Assembly (NCBI GenBank): GCA_028564925.1
Contig: CM053027.1
Span: 238,407,199-238,471,198 of the forward strand
Length of the DNA stretch: 64,000 nt
Reading direction: 5' to 3'
Source of the DNA: Lithobates sylvaticus
Lineage: Eukaryota; Chordata; Amphibia; Anura; Ranidae
The notes beneath the pieces were generated by a model. The model ran no database searches. It was given only the letters and a program-made list of their open reading frames with translations, and had not been told where the DNA came from. The position numbers were made by a program, and so were the translations under genes. Position 1 is the first letter of the stretch. Every line of letters begins with the position of its first letter. This document shows, piece after piece, positions 1 through 12,204 of this stretch.

Positions 1-318
1 GGACTGTCTGGTCACCTAGGCTGCCTTAAGTGCTGTGTTAATTAACATGTTAATTATGTAATTGTATTTTAAGTTGTTGCTATAGGGGAGGGGGGAGTAT
101 CCATGAGCAGCCCTACCTCATTATCTAACCCTTTGTGTTAAAAGTGTATAAAAAGGCTGTATTCTGTCCAATAAATCATTCAAGATTCTACAACCTATTT
201 TCGGCTAGACTTGTATTCAATGCAGCTATGATAATATATCTCTCTGATAGTCAGATTGGAGGAAGCGGGATATACTGACGGAAGCACTCAATCGGAGTGT
301 GGGATCGGATCCGTCACA
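1..318 (+). repeat. 3' part of the 5' LTR of the Gmr1-like fossil
   Basis: A TATA-like GTATAAAAAGG near 146 is followed by AATAAA near 171, as in an LTR promoter and polyadenylation region. The LTR ends in CCGTCACA at 318, the same terminal octamer as the intact LTRs at 59105-59655 and 61474-62024. It is followed by TTGGTGGCAAGCAGTGGG, where a primer-binding site would lie. The LTR start is outside the window. Confidence 0.75.
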
Positions 319-418
319 TTGGTGGCAAGCAGTGGGTTGCTTCCTGCAGTCTGGGACATCCAAACCTCCACCTGGATCCAAGATCAGGATAGCAGACTTC
401 GGTCACCCCAGCGGAGAT

Positions 419-1383
419 ATGGACCTGACATCCGAGTTCCAGGGGCTGCTGCGAATCGTCCTTTCAGCATACACCAGGACTGTGTCTGAGGATGAATACC
501 TGGAGCTCAGGCAGCAGATTCGGGTGGAGCTCTGGATTGGAGCCCTCCAGCTCGCTGGTATAAAACAGGGCAAGTGCTTTCCAACCCAAGAGCAACAAGC
601 CAGTGACCAACGGGCATTGCGGATGGCATTCCTGGGAGAGCGGCCCCAGGAGCAATGGGTGACTGATTTGGACAGGCTGGTCCAGCAGGAGATAGAGCTG
701 GACAATCATTATCGGGCTCTGCAATGGCACGCAGAGCAGGGATATTTAGGGGATACAACAGAATTCTCTCCAGAGGGATATGACTTTGGAGGCCCTGGAT
801 TGCTGTGGGAGAGCCTTACAGATCGTTTTGTGTTTGGCGATGAAGGGGAACCTACCCTTGAGGACCTGCTAGAATATAGAGAGGCTATGCTTGGTCTTGC
901 AGGGGCCTCACAGCTTAAACCTGATCTGGACTATTTGTTAAGGAAGGAACAGCATCTGGAAAGGGCATACAGGAAACTGCTAGAACACGTTCAGCAGCAT
1001 GCCAGAGAATCGGCAGTGGAAACTCCGGAGATTGTCGTCCCTAAACCTGAAGTGCTGACAACAGGGCAGAGTTCTGCTAACTTCTGCCCAGCACCAACAG
1101 TGGCTTCGGCCTTCTTGAGAGAAGAGGTAGTCTGCCTTTCTCCCACAACACTGACAGGGACATGTGATTTTCTGCCAGCAGCATCTATGGAGTTACAACA
1201 AACTTCTCCAGCTGAAGATCAGGTAACTGAACAAAGGGTCCAAGACCTCTGTCCCACCCTTTTAGCAACTCCAGAGACTGGGGATTTAATAGACTTTTCT
1301 GTAGAGGAGGAACCAGCTAGCAAACCCCCAGCAGACGTGCTGGCAACCGGACAGAGAGTCCAAGATCTCTGCCCCACACCTGC
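419..1383 (+). pseudogene. gag-like region of the Gmr1-like fossil
   Basis: The reading frame from the ATG at 419 is shared with the minus-strand fossil at 45931-46758. It is more distantly alike to the complete gag-like protein at 59752-61647. The first 200 residues are rich in charged and aromatic residues and resemble a capsid-type domain; the rest is a low-complexity spacer with repeats of the LxTGQ....LCP type. No zinc knuckle is seen. The upstream in-frame ATG at 299 lies inside the LTR and is less likely to be the start. Homology to the family stops near 1383, where the L1-like element begins. Treated as a fossil. Confidence 0.7.
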
Positions 1384-1484
1384 AGCAATCTGCTCGGCCG
1401 CCGGAGGGAATCCGCCACAATCTGCGACCACCGGCAGCATCCACACCCCGCACAGCATCTACAGGCTCCCTGAGACCCACTACA

Positions 1485-2652
1485 TTGGCGGAGATGACCC
1501 GCCACCGAAAGAATCCACAAAATCCCCAGAAGATGCAGGATTTCTTCAGAGCGCGCAAGCTCCAACAAAATGGCGCCGGTGCCTCAGGCGGACGGCCGGA
1601 CCAGAAGGCCGCTATTGCATCTAACGCCTGTTCCGGCCACCCACAACAACACCAAGGAGCCCTCCTGCACAGCGGATCCTCCTCTGGGACCTCCAGTCCA
1701 TCTACCAAAAGCCCTGCCAAGCAGAAACAGAGGATCAACTCACCTGTGAGACCGCTGACAGACCCAGACATGGAGGTAAGCAGGCCTGTACATGATGGGG
1801 ACCCAGGAGCTCACACACCACAGGATCCCATAGCAGCATTCCCCACATCTGACAGACCAGTATCTGACACTGTTCTTAAAGACATGCTGCTATCCCTAAA
1901 AGCCTCACTACATGCTGACATGACTGCAGGGATCAATCACTGTCAGAGGGAAGTGCAGGCCTTAGGCAGCAGGGTGGATCATATGGAACGCAGCATGAGT
2001 AACTTTACCTCATCCTTCAACACAATGGTGGATGCTCATAGTAACCACACTGAGGACATTGCCTGGCTGGAAAACAAAGTAGCAGATTTGGAAGACCGTT
2101 CCAGAAGGAACAACCTAAAAATTAGGGGGATCCCTGAAACCGTACCTGCTACAAAGGCTACTGTCATATGCCCAAGCACTGTTCTCAACTTTAGTGCCAT
2201 CCTTATCGCCGCAAGATCTCATTGTGGATCGTGTCCACCGTATTCCCAAACCCTCCTTCCTGCCCGAAAACACTCCCAGGGATGTGTTACTCAGAGTACA
2301 CTATTACCACATCAAGGAGCAAATCCTGATGAACTCCCGCAAAATGGATGACAGGCACCCACAGTATGCAGAACTGCAACTACTTCCTGATCTGTCCAGG
2401 CACACTCTACAACAGCGTCGCAATCTGGCGACGATAACTAAAGCTCTGAGGAACCACCACATTACCCACAAGTGGAAATACCCTGCCAAGCTTTCAGTGA
2501 CCCACAACGAGACCTCATTGTGCCAATGGGGCATTCTACCTGACTATGCCCCACCGACTGCCCATGCTCCGACACCTTCCCCACTTCAAGACGAATGGCA
2601 GGTGGTCTCCCGCAAACGCTCTACCAAGAAAACCGCCGGTGGAAGCAGTTAA
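1485..2652 (+). pseudogene. LINE ORF1 protein (L1-type RNA-binding protein), frameshifted
   Basis: The family product is a trimeric RNA-binding chaperone of the L1 ribonucleoprotein. From the ATG at 1485 there is a basic, Ser/Pro-rich N-terminus, then a heptad-like coiled-coil region around residues 140-205, then the motif LEDRSRRNNLKIRGIPE, typical of the L1 ORF1 RRM junction. A frameshift lies near 2160-2200. The C-terminal domain continues in another frame with VDRVHRIPKP and a region ending in KRSTKKTAGG before the stop at 2652. The opening codons overlap, in another frame, the reading frame that runs in from the gag-like fossil. Confidence 0.8.
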
Positions 2653-2972
2653 GTATGCACAACGCTTTGCAACCAGTTCTCTCCAGACACAGGGGTTCCA
2701 AGTTATAATCCCTGTTTTTCCCCTCACTAATTCTAGCAGCAGTTACACCTGCACATGGATCGGTTTATAGATCCTTTTCTTAATATGCTCTTTGATTTTG
2801 CAATATTAACTTTATATTCCTTTTACTACCTTTTTGTTGCATATCCCATGTTCGAAGCACGCCGACCAGAATTTAACTTTTACTTCATCCTGGACAAAGC
2901 CAGAACCAGTGATCCTTCTACAGATGCCAACTATGACCACAGTGAGTACACACAACACCGCAGAAAACTCCA

Positions 2973-5900
2973 ATTTTCTCCCCATGACTATTAACTGCCT
3001 TTCTATAAACGCCAGGGGACTAAATCATTCTGTAAAGAGACGCTCCGTGTGGGATGATGCCTTGAAACACAAAGCTGATGTCCTATGCATCCAAGAGACC
3101 CACTTTCAGGAGTCCAAAGCCCCAAAATGTTCGCACAAGGCCTTCCCTCATGTGTTCCTAGCCTGCACTCCAGGTCATAAAAAGGAAGGAGTACTGATTG
3201 CACTGAGAGATACCCTATCTTTCCAACATAAGGAAACTATCCTCAACTCCAATGGCAGATATATTATTCTAAAAGGGGACATCAACTCCAATCCATACAC
3301 ACTGGTCTCTCTCTATGCACCAAACTCACACCAAATCCGCTTTATCAGCAGACTGCTACTGAAAATCAAATCTCAACAATATGGTAATCTAATAGCGTGT
3401 GGAGACTTTAACACGCAGCTATTACTATTGCCATTAATGACCAGGTTGTCTCCTCTTCCTCACCCATCTTGCGCACCATCATCAGATTGCTACAAGAACC
3501 TCACACTTTCACATCAATTTCACAACACATTACCACTTTCTTTCAACTTAATGCAGACTCTGTAGAAAATCCGTTTACCCTCTGGAATGCCCATAAGGCA
3601 TACATGAGAGGCATACTGATACAAATCGGTGCTAGAGAAATACACAGCCACTCTCAACGCCATACTAACCGACATACATACATTGGAAACTCAAAACAAA
3701 CAAACACCCGACCGCACCCTTTCCCAACAGCTTTCCCAATTAAGAGAGAAACTTAGAGGCCTACTATCGCAAAAATATGACTTTCACCTTAGGCGCCTAA
3801 AGTTAAGCTCATATGCCGATGCCAATAGAGCAGGCAAATATCTAGCCAACAGAATTAAAACAGCACACGCGAAGACAAGAATTGCCCACTTGATACACCC
3901 CACCCTCCATCACAAAATAACGAACCCACAAGATATTGCAAATCAATTCGCTACCTACTATAGTACACTGTACAATATCAAAGATGATCCCTCCACACAT
4001 CAACCTACAACTGAACATATTCAAGATTTTCTACAGAAACTGAATTTACCCTCCCTCTCAGACTCTCAAATTGTCTCCTTAACTTCCCCGTTCACCTTAG
4101 CTGAAATAGAAGCTACCATAACCACTCTACCGAATGGCAAATCACCCGGACCTGACGGGTTCTCCAATGAATACTTCAAAACCTTTAGTTCCCAACTTGC
4201 ACCACATGTGCAAAAGGTCTTCACAAAAGCTGCAGACACAGCAACATTTCCCCCTGAAATGCTACAAGCATACATTGTCACCCTTCTCAAACCAGGCAAA
4301 GAACCTAACACACCACCCAATTTTCGCCCTATCTCCTTACTAAACACTGATATCAAAATCTACGCAAAACTAATAGCAAAACGATTAACGGACATTATCC
4401 CATTCCTTATCCAACACGACCAGATGGGCTTTGTGAAGGGGAGACAAACCCCTAATGCAACAAGGAGACTTATAAATATAATACACCATGTGGAAAAAAC
4501 AAAAATGCCTTCTCTGCTGCTCTCCATAGACGAACAGAAGGCGTTTGATAGAGTACACTGGAAATACATGTCAATGACGTTATCTAAGTTTGGTTTTAGC
4601 GGTCATATTCTGAATGCTGTACTAGCTTTATACTCCTGCCCTTCGGCACAAGTTTACACGTCCAGCATGCTATCTACCCCCTTTCAGATAACAAATGGAA
4701 CGGTTGTCCCTTATCGCCAACAATCTTCAACCTTATGACTGAACCCCTGGCAGAGGCCATCAGAGCCCACGCTAACATCACTGGTTTTCACTTTGGATCT
4801 ACCCCTCATGTGATCAATTTGTTTGCGGACGATGTGGTACTATTGTTGACGAACCCACTCATCTCACTCCCTATGGCACATGATACACTGAAGTCCTTTG
4901 GTGACATCTCACATTATAAAGTAAACTTTAACAAATCCCTCATCCTAAACTTGGGGATGTCAGATGCAGAACGTCTCAAACTACAACAGTCCCTCCCATA
5001 CTCGTGGACCAATAAGGGCGTACCTTACCTGGGCATTACCCTAAAGAATACCACTTGCTCACTTGCAACCACTAATATGAAACCCCTTTTAGCCAAAATA
5101 GAATCCCAAACCAGAAGTATAGCCAAACACGAACTATCTTGGATGGGAAGGTTAGCAGCATTTAAAATGCTTATTCTACTGCAAATCATTTACATCTTCA
5201 GAGTGCTTCCAATACCCATACCAGCACAATACCTTACTTCCCTAGATAACCTCCAATGGAAACTACTATGGGATACAAAAAAAGCCAAATGTTCACGTAC
5301 TAATTTGATCCTGCATAAGAGTGTAGGAGGGGCGGGCTTAGTAGATATCCATGACTATATGTGGGCTACCAGACTCGACCAATTAAAACACTGGCTTTCC
5401 CCTAATAACACGCCATTATGGGTAGAAATAGAAAAAAACCTTAGCTCCTATACCAGACCTACAGGCAGTCCTGGTCGGAGACTGTTGGATACCCTGGAAT
5501 CTAAGATGTCTACCCCCCACTGTCATCGTATCACTGCAAGCTTGGAGATTCCTACTAACTCACCAACTCGAAGACAATAAGGCGTCGACCCTCAATCTCC
5601 CTCTTAGCATAATTGAAGCCAATATTCCTATGCTATCTCTAAAAACATTTCCCTCTCAGGGGATAACCTCGGTACACGACTTAATACACAATAATTGCCC
5701 AAAAACAGCAGAACGTCTAATGACAGAATTTAATATGCCAACCCAAATGCTTTTCACCTGTATAAGAGTATCCCACTGTATGCATGCCCACCCGATTCCT
5801 ATTGTCCACCTTCCGACCCGCATATGGCAACACCTCACTAATAGTACATTCCGCAATAAAGGGATAACGTTCTATTACAACATACTTCAGAACAAAAAAG

Positions 5901-6488
5901 TGTTTAAAAAATTGACAGTACATGTGAAATGGGAAACAGATATAGGTACCTCACTTTTGGAAGAGCAATGGGAATTTGCACACCAAACTATACATCACAC
6001 GTTGCACTGCATTGGCCACTGGGAAACAATGATTAAGATAATTAATCCTTGGCAATACACCCCCTACAGACTCAATAAAAAGTTCCCTGACACTTCACCC
6101 CTTGCTGGAGAAATTGTGGACACACAGGCCATCTTCTCCACATGTTCTGGGAATGCCCCAACCTAACTAGCTTCTGGAATCAAATATTCAAACTGATTCC
6201 GTCTCTTACGGGAATTCTCACATCCCCAATCCGGCAATGGCTATACTACATGTTGGATTGGAAAATTATCCACACAATATGCGGCATGTGGTATCACACG
6301 TCCTTTTAGTAGCCAGATCCCTGATACTTCGAAACGGGAAGGTCACGCACACTATTAACGTTACTGATGTAACCAGAATGGTACAACAAAACTACTCGTT
6401 TGAGCGATTATTAGCAATCAACTCGCTTAACTGTAGTAGATTTGACAAATTGTGGGAAATATGGACCAGTACCTATAACACTCTATAA
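2973..6488 (+). pseudogene. LINE ORF2: AP endonuclease and reverse transcriptase, broken
   Basis: The endonuclease begins near 2994 with INCLSINARGLN and continues with CIQETHF, SLYAPN and ACGDFN. The C-terminal half of the endonuclease is largely missing after about 3420, so the usual SDH motif is not seen. The RT follows in a new frame: LPNGKSPGPDGFSNEYFK near 4130, NFRPISLLN near 4320 and QKAFDRVHW near 4535. It then shifts at about 4720-4735 and shows the catalytic FADDVVLL near 4822. The C-terminal part runs in further frames to 6488. At least four frameshifts plus the endonuclease deletion make it non-functional. Confidence 0.85.
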
Positions 6489-6682
6489 CTATCTCTAGAT
6501 ATGTTCTATTGAGCTTCAGTCAATTCTGGATGCATAGGAATAATCTATTTGGCCATGTGCTTCTTCTTCTTGCTTCTTACTATTATTTTACTTTTTGATT
6601 TTCTGTATGATTTTCTGTATCGCTGTTATCTTGTATAATGTTGAAAATACCAATAAAAATCTTTCATTTGAAAAAAAAAAAG

Positions 6683-6989
6683 AAGTGCTAGCAACCGGGC
6701 AGATTGCTACCAACCTCGGCCCAGCACTGGCAACAACTGCAGAGTTCCAGGGAGCTGGGGCAGTCAGCCTCTCTCCTCGACAGTTAGCTGGAGCAGATGA
6801 TGTAGGGAAGCTCCTACGCCCAGCTGAACTGCTGGCAACGGAACAGAGAGCTGCTGGCCTCTGCCCACAACAGTCAAAAGACAGATTTCCTGTAAAGGTG
6901 GATGGGACTTCAGTCTCCACCTGTATACCCCAGGGATTCTGGGGAGTAGGCCCAGATGCCCAACAGCATGACGGACTGAGCCCAACCAC
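6683..6989 (+). pseudogene. distal gag-like spacer of the Gmr1-like fossil
   Basis: This resumes the interrupted fossil after the LINE A-tail and lines up closely with 60918-61220 of the young relative. It includes two copies of the TGQ/TEQ....LCP-type motif. The last eight bases, CCAACCAC (6982-6989), are repeated at 12205-12212 as the target duplication of the palindromic element. Confidence 0.75.
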
Positions 6990-7439
6990 TAGACATGGGA
7001 ACTGCCAAAAAATTTGTTTCGTTTCGTTTCGTCCCGTTTCGTATATAAAAAAATTCGTAATTCGTAATTCGTGTACGAAATTCCGTTCGAATTCGTACGA
7101 AATACGAAATTCGGACGAATCGTAATTTTTTTTACGAATCGTTAGTAAAGTTACGAATCGTTACGAATCGTTACGAATCGTTACGAATCGTTAACGCGGC
7201 TAATGAATTGTTGGTTCTCATAACACAGAGAACAATTCGAATCCAACTAAAAATATCGAATTTCAATTTCAAGTTACGAATCGTTACGAATCGTTATGAA
7301 TAGTTACGAATCGTTACGAATCGTTATGAATAGTTACGAATCGTTAGTAAATCCAACTACCAATATCGAATTTCAACTAATTTGAACGAAATTATTATAG
7401 CAGATATAACGAATGAATTCGAATGACAAAGTGTCATTT

Positions 7440-9235
7440 TTGCAGAAAAAAAAAAAAAAGCGTAGGGGTCCCCCCAAATTCAATAACCAGGCCCTTCAGG
7501 TCTGGTATGGATATTAAGGGGGACCCCAGCCAAAAAAAAAAAAAAAAAATGGCGTGGGGTCCCCCCCAAATATCCATACCAGACCCTTCAGGTCTGGGAT
7601 GGATTTTAAGGGGAACCCCGGCCAAAAAAAAAAAAAAAAAAAATGGCGTGGGGTCCCCCTCAAAATCCATACCAGACCCTTTATCCGAGCACGCAACCTG
7701 GCAGGCCGCAGGAAAGGAGGGGGGGACGAGAGCGGCCCCCCCTCCCACCTGAACCGTACCAGGCCACATGCCCTCAACATTGGGAGGGTGCTTTGGGGTC
7801 CCCCCCAAAGCACCTTGTCCCCATGTTGATGAGGACAAGGGCCTCATCCCCACAACCCTGGCCGGTGGTTGTGGGGGTCTGCGGGCGGGGGGCTTATCGG
7901 AATCTGGAAGCCCCCTTTAACAAGGGGACCCCCAGATCCCGCCCCCCCCCCTGTGTGAAATGATAAGGGGGTACAAAAGTACCCCTACCATTTCACCAAA
8001 AAAGTGGCAAAAATGGTAAAAATGACAGGAGACAGTCTTTGACAATTCCTTTATTAAAATCTTCTTTCTTCTTTCTTCTGGTCTTCCTTTCTTCTTCTTC
8101 TCCTTCCGGCATCTTCTTCCTTCGATTCGCTTCTTCTTCCTCCGGTCTTCTCGTCCTTCTCGTCCGGCGTCGTCCTTCTCGTCCGGCATCGTCGTCTCTT
8201 CTCGCAGGCCGCTCCTCGCAATGGGAGGCTCCCGCTCTGTGAGGCTCCGCTCCGGGTGACAGGTCTTTTATAACGAAGGCACCTGGTGACCCCGCCCCCT
8301 CTGACGCACGGGGACGTCATGTGGAATTCCCTATGGCTTTCCCCATGACGTCAGAGGGGGGGGCGGGGTCACCAGGTGCCTTCGTTATACAAGACCTGTC
8401 ACCCGGAGCGAAGCCTCACAGAGCGGGAGCCTCCCATTGCGAGGAGCGGCCTGCGAGAAGAGACGACAATGCCGGACGAGAAGGACGACGCCGGACGAGA
8501 AGGACGACGCCGGAAGAGAAGGACGAGAAGACCGGAGGAAGAAGAAGCGAATCGAAGGAAGAAGAAGATGGAAGAAGATGCCGGAAGGAGAAGATGAAGA
8601 AAGGAAGACCAGAAGAAAGAAGAAAGAAGATTTTAATAAAGGAATTGTCAAAGACTGTCTCCTGTCATTTTTACAATTTTTGACACTTTTTTGGTGAAAT
8701 GGTAGGGGTACTTTTGTACCCCCTTACCATTTCACACAGGGGGGGGGGCGGGATCTGGGGGTCCCCTTGTTAAAGGGGGCTTCCAGATTCCGATAAGCCC
8801 CCTGCCCGCAGACCCCCACAACCACCGACCAGGGTTGTGGGGATGAGGCCCTTGTCCTCATCAACATGGGGACAAGGTGCTTTGGGGGGGACCCCAAAGC
8901 ACCCTCCCAATGTTGAGGGCATGTGGCCTGGTACGGTTCAGGCGGGAGGGGGGGCCGCTCTCGTCCCCCCCTCCTTTCCTGCGGCCTGCCAGGTTGCGTG
9001 CTCGGATAAGGGTCTGGTATGGATTTTATGGGGGACCCCACGCCATTTTTTTTGGCTAGGGTTCCCCTTAAAATCCATCCCAGACCTCAAGGGTCTGGTA
9101 TGGATTTTGAGGGGGACCCTACGCCATTTTTTTTTTTTTTTTGGCTGGGGTCCCCCTTAATATCCATCCCAGACCTGAAGGGCCTGGTTATTGAATTTGG
9201 GGGGACCCCTACACATTTTTTTTATCAATGACTTC
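7440..9235. repeat. inner palindrome 1: two head-to-head cassettes
   Basis: The left arm (about 7440-8330) and right arm (about 8335-9235) are inverted copies. Reading out from the centre, each arm has a promoter-like block, a purine-rich stretch of about 220 bases (GAAGAAGA/GACGAGAAGG type), AATAAA (8632-8642 on plus; TTTATT at 8048-8056 for minus), then a roughly 320-bp chain of hairpins (7685-7997 and 8692-9010) and A-tract-separated CCATACCAGACC repeats. Open frames over this block are low complexity and I do not call them genes. Confidence 0.75.
8250..8420. promoter_or_regulatory. putative divergent promoter at the axis of palindrome 1
   Basis: The axis holds, symmetrically, GC boxes (CCCCGCCCC type), a GACGTCA CRE-like site on each side and TTATAA/GTTATAC boxes about 25-30 bases before the start of each purine-rich unit. 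The same arrangement is repeated at 10810-10950. The layout is what a bidirectional Pol II promoter would look like. Activity is inferred, not shown. Confidence 0.45.
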
Positions 9236-9954
9236 AATGAATGACAGTTCTCTGTATTACGGATCCAACAATTCATTTGCCGGCAATAGCTGCGACTCGA
9301 TTTTAAATAGTTTTTTTTTTTTCCTGCAAAAATGACACTGTGCAGGGACAGTTCTCTATATTAGATATACTGAATCTCGAATCATTCGAAGCATTCGTTA
9401 TATCCGCTATTATAATTTCTTTCATATTAGTTGAAATTACATATTTGTTAGTTGTGGTATTCGAATTGTTCTCTGTATTACGGGAATCGGCAATTAGCCG
9501 CGAGTGATTTTAAATGTCTTTTTTTCCTGCAAAAATGACACATTGTACAGAGAGAGTTCTAAACACGGGAAACATGACCCCATTCATAGACATACTATAG
9601 AGTATATAGTATATAGAAGGGCGCAGGTTTCCCGTGTTTAGAACTCTCTCTGTACAATGTGTCATTTTTGCAGGAAAAAAAGACATTTAAAATCACTCGC
9701 GGCTAATTGCCGATTCCCGCAATACAGAGAACAATTCGAATGTTGTATTGTAACTAACAAATATGTAATTTCAACTAACATGAAAGAAATTATAATAGCG
9801 GATATAACAAATGCTTCGAATGATTCGAGATTCAGTATATCTAATATAGAGAACTGTCTCTGTACAATGTGTCATTTTTGCAGGAAAAAAAAAAGCTATT
9901 TAAAATCACTCGCAGCTAATGCCGGCAAATGAATTGTCGGCTCCGTAATACAGA

Positions 9955-11800
9955 GAACTGTCATTCATTGAAGTCATTGATAAAAAAAAATGTGTAGGGG
10001 TCCCCCCAAATTCAATAACCAGGCCCTTCAGGTCTGGGATGGATATTAAGGGGGACCCCAGCCAAAAAAAAAAAAAAAATGGCGTAGGGTCCCCCTCAAA
10101 ATCCATACCAGACCCTTGAGGTCTGGGATGGATTTTAAGGGGAACCCTAGCCCAAAAAAATGGCGTGGGGTCCCCCATAAAATCCATACCAGACCCTTTA
10201 TCCGAGCACGCAACCTGGCAGGCCGCAGGAAAGGAGGGGGGGACGAGAGCGGCCCCCCCTCCCGCCTGAACCGTACCAGGCCACACGCCCTCAACATTGG
10301 GAGGGTGCTTTGGGGTCCCCCCCAAAGCACCTTGTCCCCATGTTGATGAGGACAAGGGCCTCATCCCCACAACCCTGGCCGGTGGTTGTGGGGGTCTGCG
10401 GGCGGGGGGCTTATCGGAATCTGGAAGCCCCCTTTAACAAGGGGACCCCCAGATCCCGGCCCCCCCCTGTGTGAAATGGTAAGGGGGTACAAAAGTACCC
10501 CTACCATTTCACCAAAAAAGTGGCAAAAATGGTAAAAATGACAGGAGACAGTCTTTGACAATTCCTTTATTAAAATCTTCTTTCTTCTTTCTTCTGGTCT
10601 TCCTTTCTTCATCTTCTCCTTCCGGCATCTTCTTCCATCTTCTTCTTCCTTCGATTCGCTTCTTCTTCCTCCGGTCTTCTCGTCCTTCTCGTCCGGCGTC
10701 GTCCTTCTCGTCCGGCGTCGTCCTTCTCGTCCGGCATCGTCGTCTCTTCTCACAGGCCGCTCCTCGCAATAAGAGGCTCCCGCTCTGTGAGGCTTCGCTC
10801 CGGGTGACAGGTCTTGTATAACGAAGGCACCTGGTGACCCCGCCCCCCCTCTGACGTCATGGGGAAAGCCATAGGGAATTCCACATGACGTCCCCGTGCG
10901 TCAGAGGGGGCGGGGTCACCAGGTGCCTTCGTTATAAAAGACCTGTCACCCGGAGCGGAGCCTCACAGATCGGGAGCCTCCCATTGCGAGGAGCGGCCTG
11001 CGAGAAGAGACGACGATGCCGGACGAGAAGGACGACGCCGGACGAGAAGGACGACGCCGGACGAGAAGGACGAGAAGACCGGAGGAAGAAGAAGCGAATC
11101 GAAGGAAGAAGAAGATGGAAGAAGATGGCGGAAGGAGAAGATGAAGAAAGGAAGACCAGAAGAAAGAAGAAAGAAGATTTTAATAAAGGAATTGTCAAAG
11201 ACTGTCTCCTGTCATTTTTACCATTTTTGCCACTTTTTTGGTGAAATGGTAGGGGTACTTTTGTACCCCCTTACCATTTCACACAGGGGGGGGGCCGGGA
11301 TCTGGGGGTCCCCTTGTTAAAGGGGGCTTCCAGATTCCGATAAGCCCCCCGCCCGCAGACCCCCACAACCACCGGCCAGGGTTGTGGGGATGAGGCCCTT
11401 GTCCTCATCAACATGGGGACAAGGTGCTTTGGGGGGGACCCCAAAGCACCCTCCCAATGTTGAGGGCGTGTGGCCTGGTACGGTTCAGGCGGGAGGGGGG
11501 GGCGCTCTCGTCCCCCCCTCCTTTCCTGCGGCCTGCCAGGTTGCGTGCTCGGATAAAGGGTCTGGTATGGATTTTGAGGGGGACCCCCACGCCATTTTTT
11601 TTTTTTTTTTTGGCCGGGGTTCCCCTTAAAATCCATCCCAGACCTGAAGGGTCTGGTATGGATATTTGGGGGGGACCCTACGCCATTTTTTTTTTTTTTT
11701 TTTTTTGGCTGGGGTCCCCCTTAATATCCATACCAGACCTGAAGGGCCTGGTTATTGAATTTGGGGGGACCCCTACGCTTTTTTTTTTTTTTTATATCAA
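9955..11800. repeat. inner palindrome 2: two head-to-head cassettes
   Basis: Second copy of the same design, with its axis near 10870. Hairpin modules lie at 10201-10513 and 11240-11557, purine-rich units on either side of the axis, and AATAAA-type signals near 10566-10574 (minus) and 11180-11190 (plus). The spacer 9236-9954 between the two palindromes is itself an inverted repeat, AT-rich, with its axis near 9598. Confidence 0.75.
10810..10950. promoter_or_regulatory. putative divergent promoter at the axis of palindrome 2
   Basis: Same elements as the block at 8250-8420: paired TATA-like boxes (near 10816 and 10933), GC boxes and GACGTCA-type motifs around the axis near 10870. Confidence 0.45.
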
Positions 11801-12204
11801 TGAATGACTGTTTTTTAAATAGCTTTTTTTTTCTGCAAAAATGACACTTTGTCATTCGAATTCATTCGAATGCATTCGAATTCATTCGTTATATCTGCTA
11901 TAATAATTTCGTTTGAATTAGTTGAAATTTGATATTGGTAGTTGGATTCGAATAATTTGGAGATGAAATTCGTAAACGGAATTTTTCCTGCAAAAATGAC
12001 ACTTTGTCATTCGAATTCATTCGAATTCATTCGAATCATTCGAATTCATTCGAATCATTCGGCAACGAAATTCGTAAACGGAATTTCGTATTCCGTACGG
12101 AATTCGTAAAAAAAAAAATTCGTACTACAGATTCGTAAATTCGTACGAATTTCGAAAAATTCGTACGAATTACGAATTCGTACGAAACGAATCGCACATG
12201 TCTA

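Larger units (their letters stand above)
1384..6682 (+). mobile_element. L1-like LINE (L1/Tx1 group), near full length, decayed
   Basis: About 5.3 kb with a short 5' UTR, ORF1, a roughly 3.5-kb ORF2, an AATAAA near 6652 and an A-tail at about 6670-6682. Gag-like fossil sequence stops just before it and resumes just after it. The resumed part matches a point some 190 bases further along the relative at 59752, so target sequence was probably lost at insertion; I see no clear target-site duplication. Both ORFs carry frameshifts, so it is inactive. Similar frog elements belong to the L1 and Tx1 clades, and I cannot separate the two by eye. Confidence 0.85.
6990..12204. mobile_element. 5.2-kb nested palindrome, non-autonomous hAT-like DNA transposon
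   Basis: The element starts TAGACATG and ends CATGTCTA. It is flanked by the exact 8-bp duplication CCAACCAC (6982-6989 and 12205-12212), and the interrupted fossil reads across the empty site. The 8-bp duplication and TAG-type ends suggest hAT mobilisation. Inside the ends are runs built on TTACGAATCG and CATTCGAATT. The whole is an inverted repeat about an axis near 9598, and each half is itself a palindrome (axes near 8335 and 10870), so one cassette occurs four times. No transposase is visible. Arm identity is high, so the element is young or homogenised by conversion. Confidence 0.8.

Noticed and set aside
403-758. Minus-strand frames opposite the gag-like region
   Set aside because: Shadow frames; the plus-strand frame is conserved in two other copies while these are not.
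7434-11807. Many frames of 90-150 codons rich in Arg/Lys/Glu or Pro/Phe
   Set aside because: Mirror translations of purine-rich and hairpin DNA in a palindrome. Only the pattern at 19540 and 36060 seemed worth a separate note.
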